Numbered from the stretch's first letter, positions 38,401 through 51,297 are shown. The stretch: 64,000 nucleotides of DNA from Rostratula benghalensis (GCA_013399305.1 VXAI01000118.1:330970-394969), one strand, 5' to 3'. Notes: generated by a model not told the origin, from the sequence alone. A program made the numbers and translations.

Positions 38401-41400
38401 CTGCCTATGATGGTGCTGTTGGCCAAGAGCTTGCATTTCCCACTGAAGTCTCAGGCTTATTTTTCTTAACTGCTAAAAAAAAAAAATATTAAAAAAGTAA
38501 CACTCTTCCCTCAGCCTCAGGAAAGAAGAAGTGCCCTCTACAGAGCTACGTGTCCTTTGCTTTTCACCGAGTTTTCTTTGCAGGGTTTGCACTGCTCCGC
38601 TTCACAGTGCTGCTCAGATCCCTTCAAGGCAGAGGAGAGACCAAAAACTCTGTTTCTGCTCTTATTTTTGCTGGCTTGACTTCAGTGTGGATTATTGCAC
38701 TGTTGTCAGCACCATTGCTCCTGATTTGCATCAGCATAAGAGAGATCAGAGCCTGGCCCAGTGTCTTCAAAGCCTCTTGAAGCTTGTGAGTCAGGGAAAC
38801 ACATCAATCAGGAGCCCCTTTGAAGGCAGGGAGAGATGCAGGCGATCACCAGGGGCTGGGTTGTGCAGGTCACGCCAGTGCATGAAAGGAGCAGCCCAAG
38901 AGCCGCTTGCTCGCTTCTGCTTCAAGTTTTACACGGTGACTTGGCGGAGAGTGCGGGAGAGGGGGACACACATCACTAATGAACAACTCGGCCCTTCCTG
39001 CCCCTGGCTGTGGGGCAGCTTGGAGGCTTGGCAAGCAGCTGAGGGAACCACATACCACGTGGGAAGCCCACGTCTGTGGAGGATAGTGGGGAAACCGGGT
39101 GCTCTGCACAGGGTGGGGTGGCTTTTGGGGAGCGAGGAGTGGTGCCATTTGCAGCCTGCATCAGCCCAGCTCGAAACTCCTACAGGGGGAGACAGGGTCT
39201 GTGGTTTCTGGTCAGAGCTGAGCTTCTTGCTTGTGCTGGAAGAGCCATTTCAGGCTCTCCTTCTTCAGTTTCCCCCCTGCCCACCATGCAGGGAGCCTCA
39301 TGGTTGGTCTCTGGCAGCTCCCCACTGTGGCCAGCTGAGGGTCTGGCCATGCCCCCTGGTCTGCTTGGTGCAGGGAGAAGACAGTGCAATGCCTGGGCAT
39401 GTCCCCCTCATGTGGGCTGCAGGTGGTGTGGGATTTAATGCCCTGCTCTGCAGCCATGGCAATGCCACTGGTGTGGGCCATCCACAAGCTGGCCAGTCTA
39501 GCCGCATCCAAACCAGCAACCTGGTATAAGCCCCCCTCATCCCAGATAAAAGTTTTCAGTGGGTACAAAAAGCACCAGCAGAAAGGGCCTGACATTATCC
39601 CAGCTGAGCATATGCTGCAGATGAAGAGTGTCCTACTGGAGCGGGTTTGATGCCCCAGGCATCCGTCTGCTTTTCTTCTACCTCTTCTTGGCACAGCCGC
39701 TCCAGCCCAGCTGCAGGCCAGTCCTGGGGACTGGCCCAGACCACGGGGCTTTGATCTGCAGATTCAAAGTTAGCGGTGGTGACCCGGTTCCTCCTGGGGT
39801 GGAGGAGGCCCCGCTGTGCACAGAGGGAAGGAGAGCAGGTAGGGAGCAGAACCCTGGCTGCACGTGAGGCTGGGGCCAACATATGCCAGGCATATGCGAC
39901 TATTCCTCTGGCCGGCTGGCCAGTCCACTAGCCCAGCTCCCTACCTGGGGAGCCCGGCAGAGCATCCTTCCCAGGATGGGAAGGCATGGCAGCCACCCTG
40001 CCAGAGCTGCAGGGAGGTTTGCTGGGGCCAGCGGAGGAAGAAGAGGGTCTCCAGCACAGGCTTCTTCTCTGCTGCTCCTCATTTACACATTGGATTGAAC
40101 TGGCGCTGGCAGAGCAAAATAGTTTAAACTGGCAGTCCCCGAATTGCCATCCCCAGGTGTCTGGGGGGCTGGGAAGCTGTGGCAAACCATTGCCTTTGGC
40201 TGAAAGGAAGAGCATCTTCAGTCCAAGTGCTGGTGCCAGGGGGCACTGGAGATGCTCCGAGGAATGGCAGTCAGCTGCTGCTCCCAAACGCTTGCGACAA
40301 GGTTTGGGCTGGTTTTTGAAGCTCTCCTTTCTCCTGTGGTCCAGGTCCTTTTAGGCTGCTTGTTATCTTGCAGTCCAGTTTGTCCAGGCCTCCACAGTGC
40401 TCCAGGAAAAACAGGGCAGGCAGGGCAATTTGTAATGGGACGGTCAGCAAAAAAACCCAACTAATCCTAACTATTTCCCGGCCTCCTCAAGCTTAGACAA
40501 CACCTGCTTTTAAAAAGCAAATCTGAAAAACCAACAAGTGTCCATTTTCTTTTCGTTGCCTGTCACCTTTTGTCAATGGGACAGGGATGTGACAGTCGGG
40601 GTTGCAGTGTGTCCTCTGGGGTCAGGAGGGGGTATTTTGTGCAGGGATAAGCAGCTGCTGTGGCCTGTGTCTCAGTGTTAACAATTAGAGTGGGAGTGTA
40701 GGGTAATGTCATGGCTCTGACTCCTGCAGACAATGCTTTGATAAGCCCCAATGTACCAAATCAGCCCAATAAAATTCTACAGAACAGAAAATGTTTCATG
40801 TCTCCATAAACATTCAGCCATATGCGGGAACCTAGATCCATATGCATACACAGCTGACGTGCTGCGGGGGGTGGAGAGGCCGGGAATGTCCTGAAACAAA
40901 GAAAACAGGAGGCTCCTGTCCCGCTGCCACCACCCTGGTACTCAGCTTGCCCTGCAGGTCTGCCCCTTGCTACCAAACCCTGGGCATGTGTGGATGGGCT
41001 GGGCTGGGACTTCACCCAGGCCCCTCTGGTCATGGCTGGATATTTGGGGACAGCATCTCTGCATCCGTCCTTCCTCCAGGTTAAAGAAAAAGGTGATTTT
41101 TTCCCCCTCTCTTCTACCCACCCCAACGCAGTGATGGAGGGTGAGGCTGGCCTTTGCAGATGGGAGGAGGAGCTGATGGTAGTTGTGGGGCTGGATCCAG
41201 CCCACTGCCCATGCCCTGTGCTCAAGTCCCCCCTTGCTGCATCACTCCCCACCACATTCAAGCTTCATGTGGTCTGGCTCTTCCCTGGCATCCTCGCAGC
41301 ATCCTTTCTGCCCATCCCAGACCTCTGGCCCTACTGCCCTCTTCCCTCTGCTCAGCCTCCATCTGTCTGTCTGTTTATCTCTCTCCAGGACCTCATCCCT

Positions 41401-44400
41401 CTGCTACAGGACAGGCTGTCTGCCCTCTTCCCAGAGATGGCCACTGGCCCTTTGCTTTCCAGCCTGCAAGAACAGAGCCAGAATTCATCCCTGAGTGCTG
41501 AAACTGGACACCATTTTATCAGTGGCCTGGAATGGGAAATTGGAGCCTGGGATGAGAGAATTGAATAACTTGAGCTTGTTTTCATTTCATGTTTAATTTC
41601 CTGCAGGCTTAGCTCAGTCTTTCCGCTCCTTCCACCAGCCTCCCAGGGTTTTATGGGGGAAAAGGGATCAAGATATATTACTTCTTGCTTTGCTTTTTTT
41701 CTTTTCCTTTTTTTTTTTTTTTTTTTTTTTGTTCCAAGGCGGTGATTTTGCTACGGCAGAGTTTGACATTTCCCCTCTCACTTTCAAGCTCCTGCTGCAT
41801 CACAGAGTCACCGCCGAAACCATTTAATTAACAGTCCCAGCAATCCTAAGGTTGGCTCTGAGCAGGGGGGCTGGCTGAAGGGTTATATTCTCTGGCAGTG
41901 AAGCCTCTTTCCAGCCCCATCTCCTTCTCCTCTGCTGCAGGCCAGGCCAGGAGGCAGAAATACTTGGAGCCCGAGAGAGATGAGCAGTTGGGACTGGGCT
42001 GGTCTGTATTGGAGGTGTGAATGTGTATGTGTGTGTGTTAAAACACATGTCTGTCTACCATGTTTCTCCACTGTCACCACCTCAGAAATCTGTTTCCAGT
42101 CCTGGATAGGCTGGAAGAAGCTCAGGCAGCTGCTGGTACCAAGCAGGAACTCTTTCTCAGGCTGTGCAGCCCCAGACATGGGAGAGGAGGTGGAAGGAAT
42201 GGGATATGCACACTGTGTAGGACCTACATGAAAACAGTGCACAACTTTGCAGGTTCATTTCTGAGCCCCAACCCTGAGGTGGGGAGGTGGTGGAGGTGGC
42301 TCTGCCTCTGTGCAGGGCTTACCCATGGCTCCCGCTTCAGAAGCCAGGGATGTGCAGTGGCTTAACAGTGCTTGGCAACAAGGGGCCAGGTTGTGGGGGG
42401 CGGGCGGAGAAAAGACAGGGGGGAATTATCTTTGACATTGTCAGACACTGGCACCAATGGCTGGAAACCAAGGTAGGCAAAGAAATGGAACGGGAGAGGG
42501 ATGAGGCTAGGGGATGTCTCTGCTCGGCAGAAAATACAGCCTGCCCCATGCCCGCTGCTGGCATGAGCTCTTCTCCAGGGCTCATTCAGCTCTTTCACTA
42601 ATGAAGCGTGATCTTTGGAAAAAGATAGAACAAAACCCCATTGCTGCCACTTGCCTGTCTGGGGTCCACATCCGCTCCTGCCTGCAGTGAGGCTGGTGCT
42701 GGTTGTATTCCCTGGGGAGCCGAGCCTGGCCAGAAGGGAATGACCTCCAGCCAAAAGCTGGCTTGGCTCTGGGAGGGAGCATCACACCTCAGACCTGTGC
42801 CTCACTTTCCTTGCAGCTGAAGCTGGCCTCCAGGAAATTATCCCAGGACACTCGCTATCCCTTAGAGGAACGTACCTTCCTTGAGAAAGGGACTGTTGAA
42901 TTCCACTCAAAGACCATGGAGCTGCAGTGGGTGTGTGCCCAGACACCTCCACAGCAACCAGAGCCCCTGCCAGCTTGGCAGAGGGTGTCTGAGTGCAGGG
43001 CTGCTGTTTGGCTTGCAGAAGGAAAGACAGAGTTCATGACTTGTTTGTGATTTCGGCCCCCTGCCTTGGTGCTTGGCTGAGACCCTTGGTCTTTGCAGTA
43101 GGTGTCTGCCTTTCCATCCATTTCCTAGGCTGCTGCCTGTGCCTGGTCTTCGGCTGCAAGCTGATGCCCTGGGAGGTGCAGTGAGGAAATCCCGCACAGA
43201 TCAAAGCTGCCCAGAGGGGTGGGAGGCAAAGCTGAGCGTAAACAAGCTATAATACAGCCCAGAGCTGGAGACAGGACAATTCACAAAGGCCTTGGTTCCA
43301 GAAGCCTCCTTGTGGGCAGCACAGCCCTGTGCCTACAGCAGAAGAGCCCCATGCCACCTCAGGCTGTGCTCCCTTGCCTCCTGGGCATTGCTACCACCAT
43401 ACTAAGGCTGAGTACCTCACCACACAGCACCCTCAGCCCCCTGGAAACCTGGGGTGCCCCTGAGCCTGCCCAGCCAGCACCCACAGCACTTGGCACTGCA
43501 AGTAAGCAGACTCCCTCACCAGTGATGGGGAGTCTGCATTTCTACCCATGGCACGGCAGCCCTTCATCATTGGGGCAGTGGCCAGTGGCATCCCACAGTT
43601 CCAGGGACAGGGTCCTTCACCTCAAAAAGGCTGGGGAAATCATAGAATGGTTTGGGTTGGAAGGGACCTTAAAAATCATCCAGTTTCAACCCCCTGCCCT
43701 AGACAGGGACACCTCCCACTAGACCAGGTTGCTCAAAGCCCCATCCAGCCTGGCCTTGAACACCTCCAGGAATGGGGCAGCCACAGTTTCTATAGGCAGC
43801 CTGTGCCAGTGTCTCACCACCCTCACAGGAAAGAATTTCTTCCTAATGCCTAATCTAAATCTTCCCTCCTTCAGAGTGACATGCAAATGCTTACCCCTTT
43901 CACCACGGGGTAAGTGCTTGAGTGGCCAGGCTGCTTAGACCAGTCCTCCAGATGCTAGGTTAGGAGAGTCCTGTCATCACCATCCTAAGTGAGAGGCAGC
44001 AGTCGTGAGAAGAGAGAGGCTGTTCTCAGCTGCTAGTGCCAGGGGGCTTCTGGGGTGCTTGGCTCAGCCAAGCATGGTGCTTGGCTGCCTGGGGAAGTGC
44101 TTCTGCCCTGCACTGCAGTATTGTCCAGTGGAAAAGTGGGGGAAAACCCCCCTGAGATCATGGGTCATATGTAATGAACTTGTGGAATGCATCTGGCTCG
44201 CCTGCCCTGGCTCTGCTAGCCAGCCCTGAAGGCTAGCTGGGGTGTGTTAGCCACATACCCAGGCTCAGAGGTGAGCAGGAGGGGCTCGCCACCCTCCAGC
44301 ATCTCATTCCTATTTGTGATCAAAAGATATTTGGTAACCTGGTGCAGAGCCCGGTGTCCCAGGAGACCTCATTAAGCACTTGGGATGTGTTCCTGGGAAA

Positions 44401-46478
44401 CCAAAGTCTGTGTTTAGTGGCAGAAGCCAAAAGATGATGGTTTCAGCACTGCCTTCTTCTGCCCATCCCGCAGGGCTACGCACAGGACTGATGGGAATGG
44501 TGCTGCTTTCTGCTGAAATGCAGCTGTGTCCAGCCTGAAGAGAAACAGCTGTGGGGAAGAAGAGCACTGCAAACCAATTTGGGTGAGCAGACAAGACAAA
44601 ATCCCACAGCTAGTTGAAACTGGAAGTAAATGTACAGAGAAAAATGGACTTATGCAAGGATGCTGAGCCTGACTGTTTGTGACAACTGCGTATAAATATC
44701 AGAGCTGAGGGCAACTGGGAGTCTTCTTGGTATAAGAGGATTAGGGCCACAAAGATGCTCAGAGACCTGGAGCACCTCTCCTAGGAGGACAGCCTGAGAG
44801 CACTGGGGTTGTTCCGCCTGGAGAAGAGAAGGCTGTGGGGAGACCTTAGAACTCCTTCCAGTCCCTAAAGGGGCTCCAGGAGAGATGGGAGGGACTCTTG
44901 ATCAGGGAGGGGAGCAATAGGATGAGGGGTAACAGTTTTAAACTGAAAGGGGGGGCAGAGATAAATTAGATAACTGGAAGAAATTATTTCCTGTAAAGGT
45001 GGTAAGACCCCCCCAGGTTGCCCAGAGGCTTCTCTGTGTCTGCCCCATCCCTGGAGGTGTTCAAGGCCAGGCTGGCTGGGGCTTTGAGCAACCTGGTCTA
45101 GTGGGAGGTGTCCCTGCCCATGGCAGGGGGTTGGAATTGAATGGTCTTTAAGATCCCTTCCAAACTGAAGCAGTCTATGATTCTGTGATAATCAAATGCC
45201 TCCACACGCCAGTTATTCTCAATGCTAATTCAGGTTCTGGGGGTGGTGAGCTGATAAATGCCTGCAGACAGATATCATAGGATTAGCTAGACTAGAAAGC
45301 AGGACCTTTGATGGCCACCAAGATGTGAGCTGCAGATATCCACTCCAAGTGATGGTGTTCCTATTCATAAATGCTTCTGAGCTCTGCCAGGCCTTCTTTT
45401 TAACCTTGGTTCAGAACAGCATTCAGAGAGCCTTTCACTCCTTCAGTGCAGAGTTTGGCTCTGCTGGATGCCTGGGTTAGTTGAGAGGACTAGGCCCATG
45501 GGACCCACGTGGGTAGAGGCAGTGAGAAAGCAGCACGGCTGTTTGTCTCTCCTGCTCCTCTCAAGGTGGTGGGAGCCCCTTTTTGCTCCAGATCACCAGG
45601 CTTCGTGTGGTCTCAGCTCCTACTCAGCCAAGCCAGCAGTGAGAACTGCCCCTCCTCTATCAGCTCATGCTCCCTGGTACTGAACATCCTGGTCACCTCC
45701 ACACCTCCATCTTGCCAGAAAGAGACCATACTGTGGGAAAGCCTGCTCTCACTCAGCTTAATGAGCCCACATCCACTGACAACTCCGCTGAAGAAATTAG
45801 TTTTTGCAATAGCTTTGTCTTGGGGGATGGTGAGGCTTACCTGCCTGCTGCCCCCTTAGCTCAAGGACAAGAGGCCTCTCTGTGATCACTGGAGCTCAGG
45901 ACACCAGCCCCAGTAAGGGAGGTGGCACTAGTGCCAGATGTGGACAGCCCTCCCCGTCCTGTCCCTGTGCCTCAGTGTACCCAAGAGAGGTGCCAGCCAG
46001 CGGCATGGGCACTGGGTAGGACTCAGCCCTCCTTGCATGCTGTGGTGGGGCTGCAGGTGACAGCAAGGGACAAAGAGTTTGCAGGGCTCAAGGTTTCCTT
46101 CCCCAGAGAGCAGTGGCTTGTTTGCAGCTTGTCCACCCCTCGCTCAACCCCGGGCCATCCCTGTTACCTGTACACGAGCCTCGGTGAGGTCCGTCCTCAT
46201 GGCTAGCTGCTCCCTGGCATAGACGTCCGGGTAGTGGGTCTTCTGGAAGACCTTTTCCAGCTCCTCCAGCTGGTAACTGGTGAAGGTGGTGCGGTTCCTC
46301 CGCTTTTTGCCCTTGTTGCTCTCCGAGTCAGCCTTGTCCATGGGGCTGGGGAGGTCCGTGCTGGCCCTGTCCTGGGTCACTTTTACCCCGGCCTCCTTCA
46401 TGCTGAGGTAGCTGCTGTCCATTCCCGAAGGGTCGGAGCTGGGCTGCAAGTCAGCCTCTCCCAAACTACTCTCCTTAC
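35137..46478 (-). CDS. ALX4: ALX4 (aristaless-like homeobox 4), exons 2-4, partial
   Basis: ALX4 is a nuclear paired-type homeodomain transcription factor for skull, craniofacial, hair and limb patterning. It binds paired TAAT sites as homo- or heterodimers. The coding join on the minus strand is 46478-46168, 37981-37853 and 35460-35137, about 253 residues. In order: a serine/acidic linker ([13 protein letters not shown]), the homeodomain split between residues 46 and 47 (LTEARVQ | [10 protein letters not shown], with Gln50 and Asn51), a linker, and the C-terminal OAR domain ([15 protein letters not shown]) ending ISWAT. Junctions are GT/AG and in phase. Exon 1 (N-terminal activation region) and the promoter lie beyond 64000. 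Paralogues ALX1 and ALX3 share the homeodomain, but the C-terminal sequence and the EXT2 neighbour fix ALX4. No disabling change is seen. Confidence 0.96.
36477..36502 (+). other. G-quadruplex-forming G tract
   Basis: Four G runs of 7, 5, 8 and 3 separated by single T bases form a textbook quadruplex motif with one-base loops. The G-rich strand is +, the template strand for ALX4, so the ALX4 pre-mRNA is C-rich here. Quadruplex formation is inferred from the motif. Confidence 0.75.
37386..37700 (+). mobile_element. CR1 LINE fragment, complete 3' end
   Basis: CR1 sense on +: 'ctggagagggactttttacaagggcatgtagtgatagg', 'aggaagaaattctttgctgtaagggtggtgagacactg', 'ggaggtgttcaaggccaggctggatg', then the end with ATGATTGATTTTTCTATGAT. 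It lies antisense in ALX4 intron 3, 150 bp from exon 3. Confidence 0.95.
37853..37981 (-). CDS. ALX4: ALX4 exon 3 (homeodomain helix 3)
   Basis: On the minus strand the acceptor TCTCCCCAG precedes 37981 and the donor CAG|GTGAGC follows 37853. The 129 nt give 43 codons in phase 0, [17 protein letters not shown] to LTRAENYAQ. It carries the recognition helix with Gln50, the paired-like specificity residue, and the invariant Asn51. The intron at homeodomain position 46/47 is typical of paired-like genes. Confidence 0.97.
41708..41730. repeat. Oligo-T tract, 23 nt
   Basis: A simple T run in ALX4 intron 2 preceded by a CT-rich stretch. No attached retroposed sequence is recognised. Confidence 0.9.
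43638..43876 (-). mobile_element. CR1 LINE fragment
   Basis: Reverse complement of the CR1 3' end: AATCATAGAATGGTTTGGG, 'gttggaagggaccttaaaaatcatccagtttcaacc', 'cctggccttgaacacctccaggaatggggcagcc' and 'cacaggaaagaatttcttcctaatgcc'. It is in the same orientation as ALX4, inside intron 2. Confidence 0.95.
44741..45188 (+). mobile_element. CR1 LINE fragment, about 450 bp
   Basis: Sense on +, from 'gccacaaagatgctcagagacctggagcacctctcctaggagg' through 'ctggagaagagaaggctgtggggagacctt' and 'ggaggtgttcaaggccaggctggctgg' to the terminal TCTATGATTCTGTG. It is one of the longer copies, with small internal losses. Confidence 0.95.
46168..46478 (-). CDS. ALX4: ALX4 exon 2 (linker and homeodomain helices 1-2)
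   Basis: On the minus strand the acceptor CTACTACCCAAACAG precedes 46478 and the donor CAG|GTAACA follows 46168. The 311 nt are two bases finishing a codon from exon 1 plus 103 codons, from [18 protein letters not shown] to DLTEARVQ. The linker holds the [20 protein letters not shown] segment leading into the homeodomain arm, then [20 protein letters not shown] frame open upstream to 46554 is intron read-through. Confidence 0.96.
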
Positions 46479-49192
46479 CTGTTTGGGTAGTAGGGCAGGG
46501 TGGGAGGAAAAAGAGAGAGGGAGAGAGGAAAGTAGATGTAAATCTTTTGACCAATTAATTGGTTCAGCCAATTAGAGATAGTTGTGGCAGCTGGGCAACA
46601 GTCCCTGCTTTCAGGCAGGGAGCCTGATACTGTTCTGGGCAGAGGTGGGGGAGGGAAGTGAGGAAGGGCACTTCCCTGGGTGGACACAGGAAAGCTGCAG
46701 CATCAGAGGTTGCTGGAGCTCACCTCAGGGATGGCACGGTTACCTGGCTGCTCTGTGTTCAAGGGAGGATGTGGCTGTCATGGTAGGAGGGCTGACTGCA
46801 GCCCATGAATACCAGCACAGCCGTGGAAGGGGAGGTTGGGTGAGCTATGCCAGCTCCTCCCAGTTCCCTTCCATGAGCCTGGCACACACCTTGAGACCCT
46901 CCTTCACCCTCCCACCACCCATGGTGGGATTGAATCTCATGGACTGCTACATTCCTCAGTCCCAGCCACAGGAGTGGTATCCAAGGATAAAGGCACCCAA
47001 ACTCAGAGCGTGGTCCCCAGTCACCAGCCTATACGTGTTCCTCTGCTGAACGACACGTGGTGGAATACCAGGGACATGCTGCAGCCAGGTGTGGTACTCA
47101 ATGGAATCTGTTTTCTGCTGGTGCATCCCCAGGCAACGGCACTGTGTCAGCAGAGGTGTCCCTGCCTGGCACCACCCCCCGCAGCCACCCCCCAGCCTTC
47201 TGCAAGATCTTGAGCTGCTTTTGGTAAAGAGGCAATGAATGGTCCCTAATGCCACAGAAAAGGCTGATGTGAGACACCCACGGAAACACCCCAGCCTGTG
47301 TGTGGAGCAGAGAGAAATGAGAGGAGTCTCACACCAACCTAGAAAGCATAACAGTTAACAGGCCATGATATATGAGAGCAGTATGGTGAAGCAGAAGCTA
47401 CACGTTTCAACTGCTGCAATGAGCTGGTTCCTCTCAAAGGCTTAGCAGTTATGAGTGAAACCAGGAGTATGTGCCCTCAGGCACAGGCAAAGGGTACTGT
47501 GACTGGGCGTTCTCTCCTGCCTCCAGCAACAGTAGTGTTCCCTTCATTAGCAAGACCACTGACCTGCCAGATGGATCCTGGTGAGGACTCAGTGGCATGC
47601 AGTGCTTCTGATGACAAGTGCCACAGCTCTGCCCCACCTACTGTCACTGCTTGGTTCAGTGGGCTGTCTCCAGACCAGAAGAAGAGAGACTTGTGTGAGC
47701 TGCTGGCCCATCCAGCATGTGCAGCACGGCCCAGTGTCCTGCCTGCCTACATTTTCTGACCACCATCTTTGGACAAAAAAACATGGTAGCCCTACTGCAG
47801 GATTAATCTCAAACTGCTACACTCAGCTCCTAAAGGTGAGGGAAGAAAGAGGTGCAGTGATACTTTCTATCCACCAAGATACTCTTTCCTTACCAAGATG
47901 AAATCATGCCATTTGGCTAATCTTTTTTTTGGTAAGTGTTCACATTAGTCTATTTTTAAATGTTCTCAGTTCTGGATCAGTCTTTCTGGGAAACAGCTCC
48001 ACCATCTAGTGAAGTCCCCACTGGGAAATTTCCCTCAGCAGTGTCATATCCAGGGTCTTTAATGCCAGCTCCAGCATCTTAGAGTCTTTGGAATTCCCCA
48101 ATTTTTTTCAGCACTCATCCCTTGGTAACAACTTCCTACTATCTAATTCACTGGATATTATGAGTTTAGTCCTTCTGAGAACATCTCTGTCATGGCTTCA
48201 AAACCAAAAGCCCGTGAGCAGGCTAGTGAGGAGAGGTACATAGCCTCACTCTTTTCTCGCTGTCACAGCAGAAAGACTTCATCGAGGTGGCTGGGGTGAA
48301 AACAGGTTTAAGCATGGGAGGATGAGCTGTGAAAGGTATTTTGAGAAAAAAATGGCCCAGTTACTACAGAGAAGTCGAGGGCAGAACTGGAATGAAGGGA
48401 CTGGAGATACGGGGACTGCCTGCCACTACCACCCTACTGGGTGTTCAGATTTAATGCTCTCTCTAACACTGTTCCTTCAGGCTTTTGAGGAGCTCCCTGT
48501 AAATCTCAGTGAAGCCTGATGTCTATCTCAACTCTCTTTGCTTTCATCCTTAGGAATATTTCCCAACATTTATACCCCCTGGATGCTGGGACTGGTGTCT
48601 GGGCCAGCAACTGCCATCCTGCACCTGCACCTGCTGACAGGTCGAGCTGTTCCACTGCTCCCAGGGGATACAAAGTGGATAGGTCCAGCCAAAACAGGCT
48701 GGGACAGTGCCCTGCCCCACAGCCTGGGTAAATTGTATGCTATGGTCATGATATCTACTCCTTTCAAAACTAAGGCTAATAAGACAGTTCCAGAAAGACT
48801 GCAGCAATGGACTACCTATGAGAATCAGTAGAGATGGAGTAATAAATAAATAAAAGTATTCCAAGAATTTTTTTCCTCCTATTTTTCTTTTTTTTTTTTT
48901 TTATTATGTATGATGTCAAGAAGCTCAGTACATTTTCCCCTGTGCTTTTGTGCTGGCTGCCTCCTTAACTCCCAGGTTCCCTGTGACTCCAGCAGCAGCG
49001 AACTCAAGACCTGAGGCCTTTCCTCAGGAGCTTCCCTGCTGCTTCTTATCTGCTCAAGCGGCTCAGTGAGCTGAGGAAGGGGCTGCACAAACACACATAT
49101 GCAGACAAAAAGCTCTGGGTCTGATGTAATTTTGCTGGCTGGAGAGCTCAAGCTGCAACTGGAAGCAGGGCCCAGGGCTTTAAGCAGTAATA

Positions 49193-49661
49193 TGGACCTG
49201 TTGGAGCATGTCCACAGGAGGGCCATGAAGACACCCAGGGGGCTGGAGCACCTCTCCTAGGAAGACTGGCTGAGAGAGTTGGGGTTGTTCAGTCTGGAGA
49301 AGAGACGGCTCTTGGGAGACCTTATAGCAGCCTTCCAGTACCTGAAGGGGGTCTACAAGGAAGCTGGGGAGGGACTGCTTGCAAGGGCACGTAGTGATAG
49401 GACGACAGGCAAAGGTTTTAAACTAGAGCAGGGTAGGTTTAGATTAGACATTAAGAAGTTTTTTACAATGAGTGTGGTGAGACACTGGAAAAGGGTTGCT
49501 TAGAGAGATGGTGGAAGCTCCATCCCTAGGAACACTAAAGGTCAGGCTTGATGAGGCTCTGAGCAACCTGGTCTCATTACAGATGTCCCTGCTTACTGCA
49601 GAGGGGTTGGATTAGATGGCCTTTAAAGTTCCCTTCCAACCCAACACATTCTATGATTTCT
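49193..49661 (+). mobile_element. CR1 LINE fragment, about 470 bp
   Basis: Sense on +: 'cctgttggagcatgtccacaggagggccatgaagac', 'ctggagcacctctcctaggaagactggctgagagagttgggg', then the 3' end 'cttccaacccaacacattctatgat'. It is a diverged copy in ALX4 intron 1. Confidence 0.95.
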
Positions 49662-50817
49662 GCCATGAGCCATCATCCCCAAGGAGCAAGCAGTGGGTGT
49701 CACCATGCCTGCCTGCCACCAGCCCAGAGCCCTCCTTGCCAGCCTCATGCTCCCAGGCTGCAGCAAACATGGGCTTCCTTACCTCCAACCCCTGTGGGCA
49801 CAGGCAGGGATGAGCTGTGGTTGGGAGAGGGGCAGTGAGAGCGGGACAGAGGAAAGGAGGCAGAGAACATGGATTTAGGGAGGGGATGGCGTGCATCCAC
49901 CCTCAGATGAACATGCAGAGGAGTCACTCATTCCCTAAGAATAGGCTCCCTGACCTCAAAACCCTCGTGCTAAACTGCTGAAGTGAAACAAATTGCATAC
50001 ATCTGCATATGGATATGCCCAGACTTCCTGTAACTGGAGATGGCCTCAAAGTTTCAGCGCAAAGTTTGGGGTGTCTGTTTCTAATCAAACCTAGAGAGAT
50101 CTTGAGTTACATATTGTGAAGATCTCCATGACAAGGAGGTAATGTGAGTATCATTGCACCCTTACAAGCCCAACAGGACCACTTGGTACCTCCTTCACTG
50201 CTTACGACTCCGTTCTTGCCCTCACTGCAATAGAAGGAGGATATTTTCTGACTTCAAATGCTGATACTCTGCACTCCCAGTGCCCTGGCTGCCTGCTAGA
50301 GCATCCGAGCGCTTCTGAGACCTTCCCGGAGTCACCCTGTATCAGTTGCCAATGGGCAGGGATGGGGCCCCCGTCATCACGCTGCTCCTTTTCAGGCAGG
50401 AAAGCTGCTTGCATCCTCAGTTCACCCAGAGGGGAAATGCCTTTCCCATCTCACCACACATCTCCCAGGAATGCCATGGAGGAGAAATGGGGTGCAAGAA
50501 ATACAAAACATGTTGCACTATTTTTTTTAATTTTTTTTTTTTCCTGAAGTGTGCTGTTTTGGGAGGTTGGTGAAGTAAAATCTTCTCTATGTACAATCTT
50601 AGCTACAAACTTTAATTTAGTGCAACGTCAGCTTGGTATATCCACATGGCCAGAGATAGTGAGAGGCTTCAATTACACAAACTTGGGCCCAGCTTGAAAT
50701 GATAGTTCTCCTTTGCACAGCACATACACAACAAGCCGTGACACCTTTGTGACAGACTCCTTCACATAGATTCTGTGACTGCAGCCCCAGAGCCTAACAG
50801 AACAGAAGACCACAGGA

Positions 50818-51297
50818 AGGGCATGGAGCTGTTGGAATGGGTCCAGCGGAGGCCACAAAGATGCTCGAGGGCTGGAGTTCATCTCCTAGGAGGACAGGCT
50901 GAAAGAGCTGGGGTTTTCCAGCCTGGGGAAGAGAATGCTCCGGAGAGACCTCACAATCCCTTCCAGTCCTTAAAGGGGCTCCAGAAGAGATGGGGAGAGG
51001 TTTTTACTTTATCAGTGAGTGGAATAATAGGATGAGGGGTAAAGGATTTAAACTGGAAGAGGGCAGATTTAGACTAGATAATAGGAAGAAATTCTTTAGT
51101 GTGAGGGTGGTGAGACCCTGGTTCAGGTTGCCCAGAGAAGTTGTGGTCACCCCATCCCTGGAGGTGTCCAAGGACAGGCTAGATGGGGCTTTGAGCAACC
51201 TGGTCTGGTGGGAGGTGTCCCTGCCCAGGACAGGGGGTTGGAATTTGGTGATCTTTAAGGTCCCTTCCAACCCAACCCATTCTATGATTCTATAATT
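50818..51297 (+). mobile_element. CR1 LINE fragment, about 480 bp
   Basis: Sense on +: 'catggagctgttggaatgggtccagcggaggccacaaagatg', 'tctcctaggaggacaggctgaaagagctggggtt', 'ggaggtgtccaaggacaggctagatgggg', ending TCTATGATTCTATAAT. It is followed at once by a 10-bp inverted repeat. Confidence 0.96.

Larger units (their letters stand above)
37982..46167 (-). other. ALX4: ALX4 intron 2, 8.2 kb
   Basis: GC-rich intron with two CR1 insertions (43638 and 44741) and an oligo-T tract (41708-41730). It also contains the longest open frame of the window on the antisense strand (38531-39529), which I do not call as a gene. No other exon is recognised. Confidence 0.85.

Noticed and set aside
40990..41568. 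192-codon + strand frame in ALX4 intron 2
   Set aside because: No recognisable domain; low-stop GC-rich intron sequence. No basis for a gene call.
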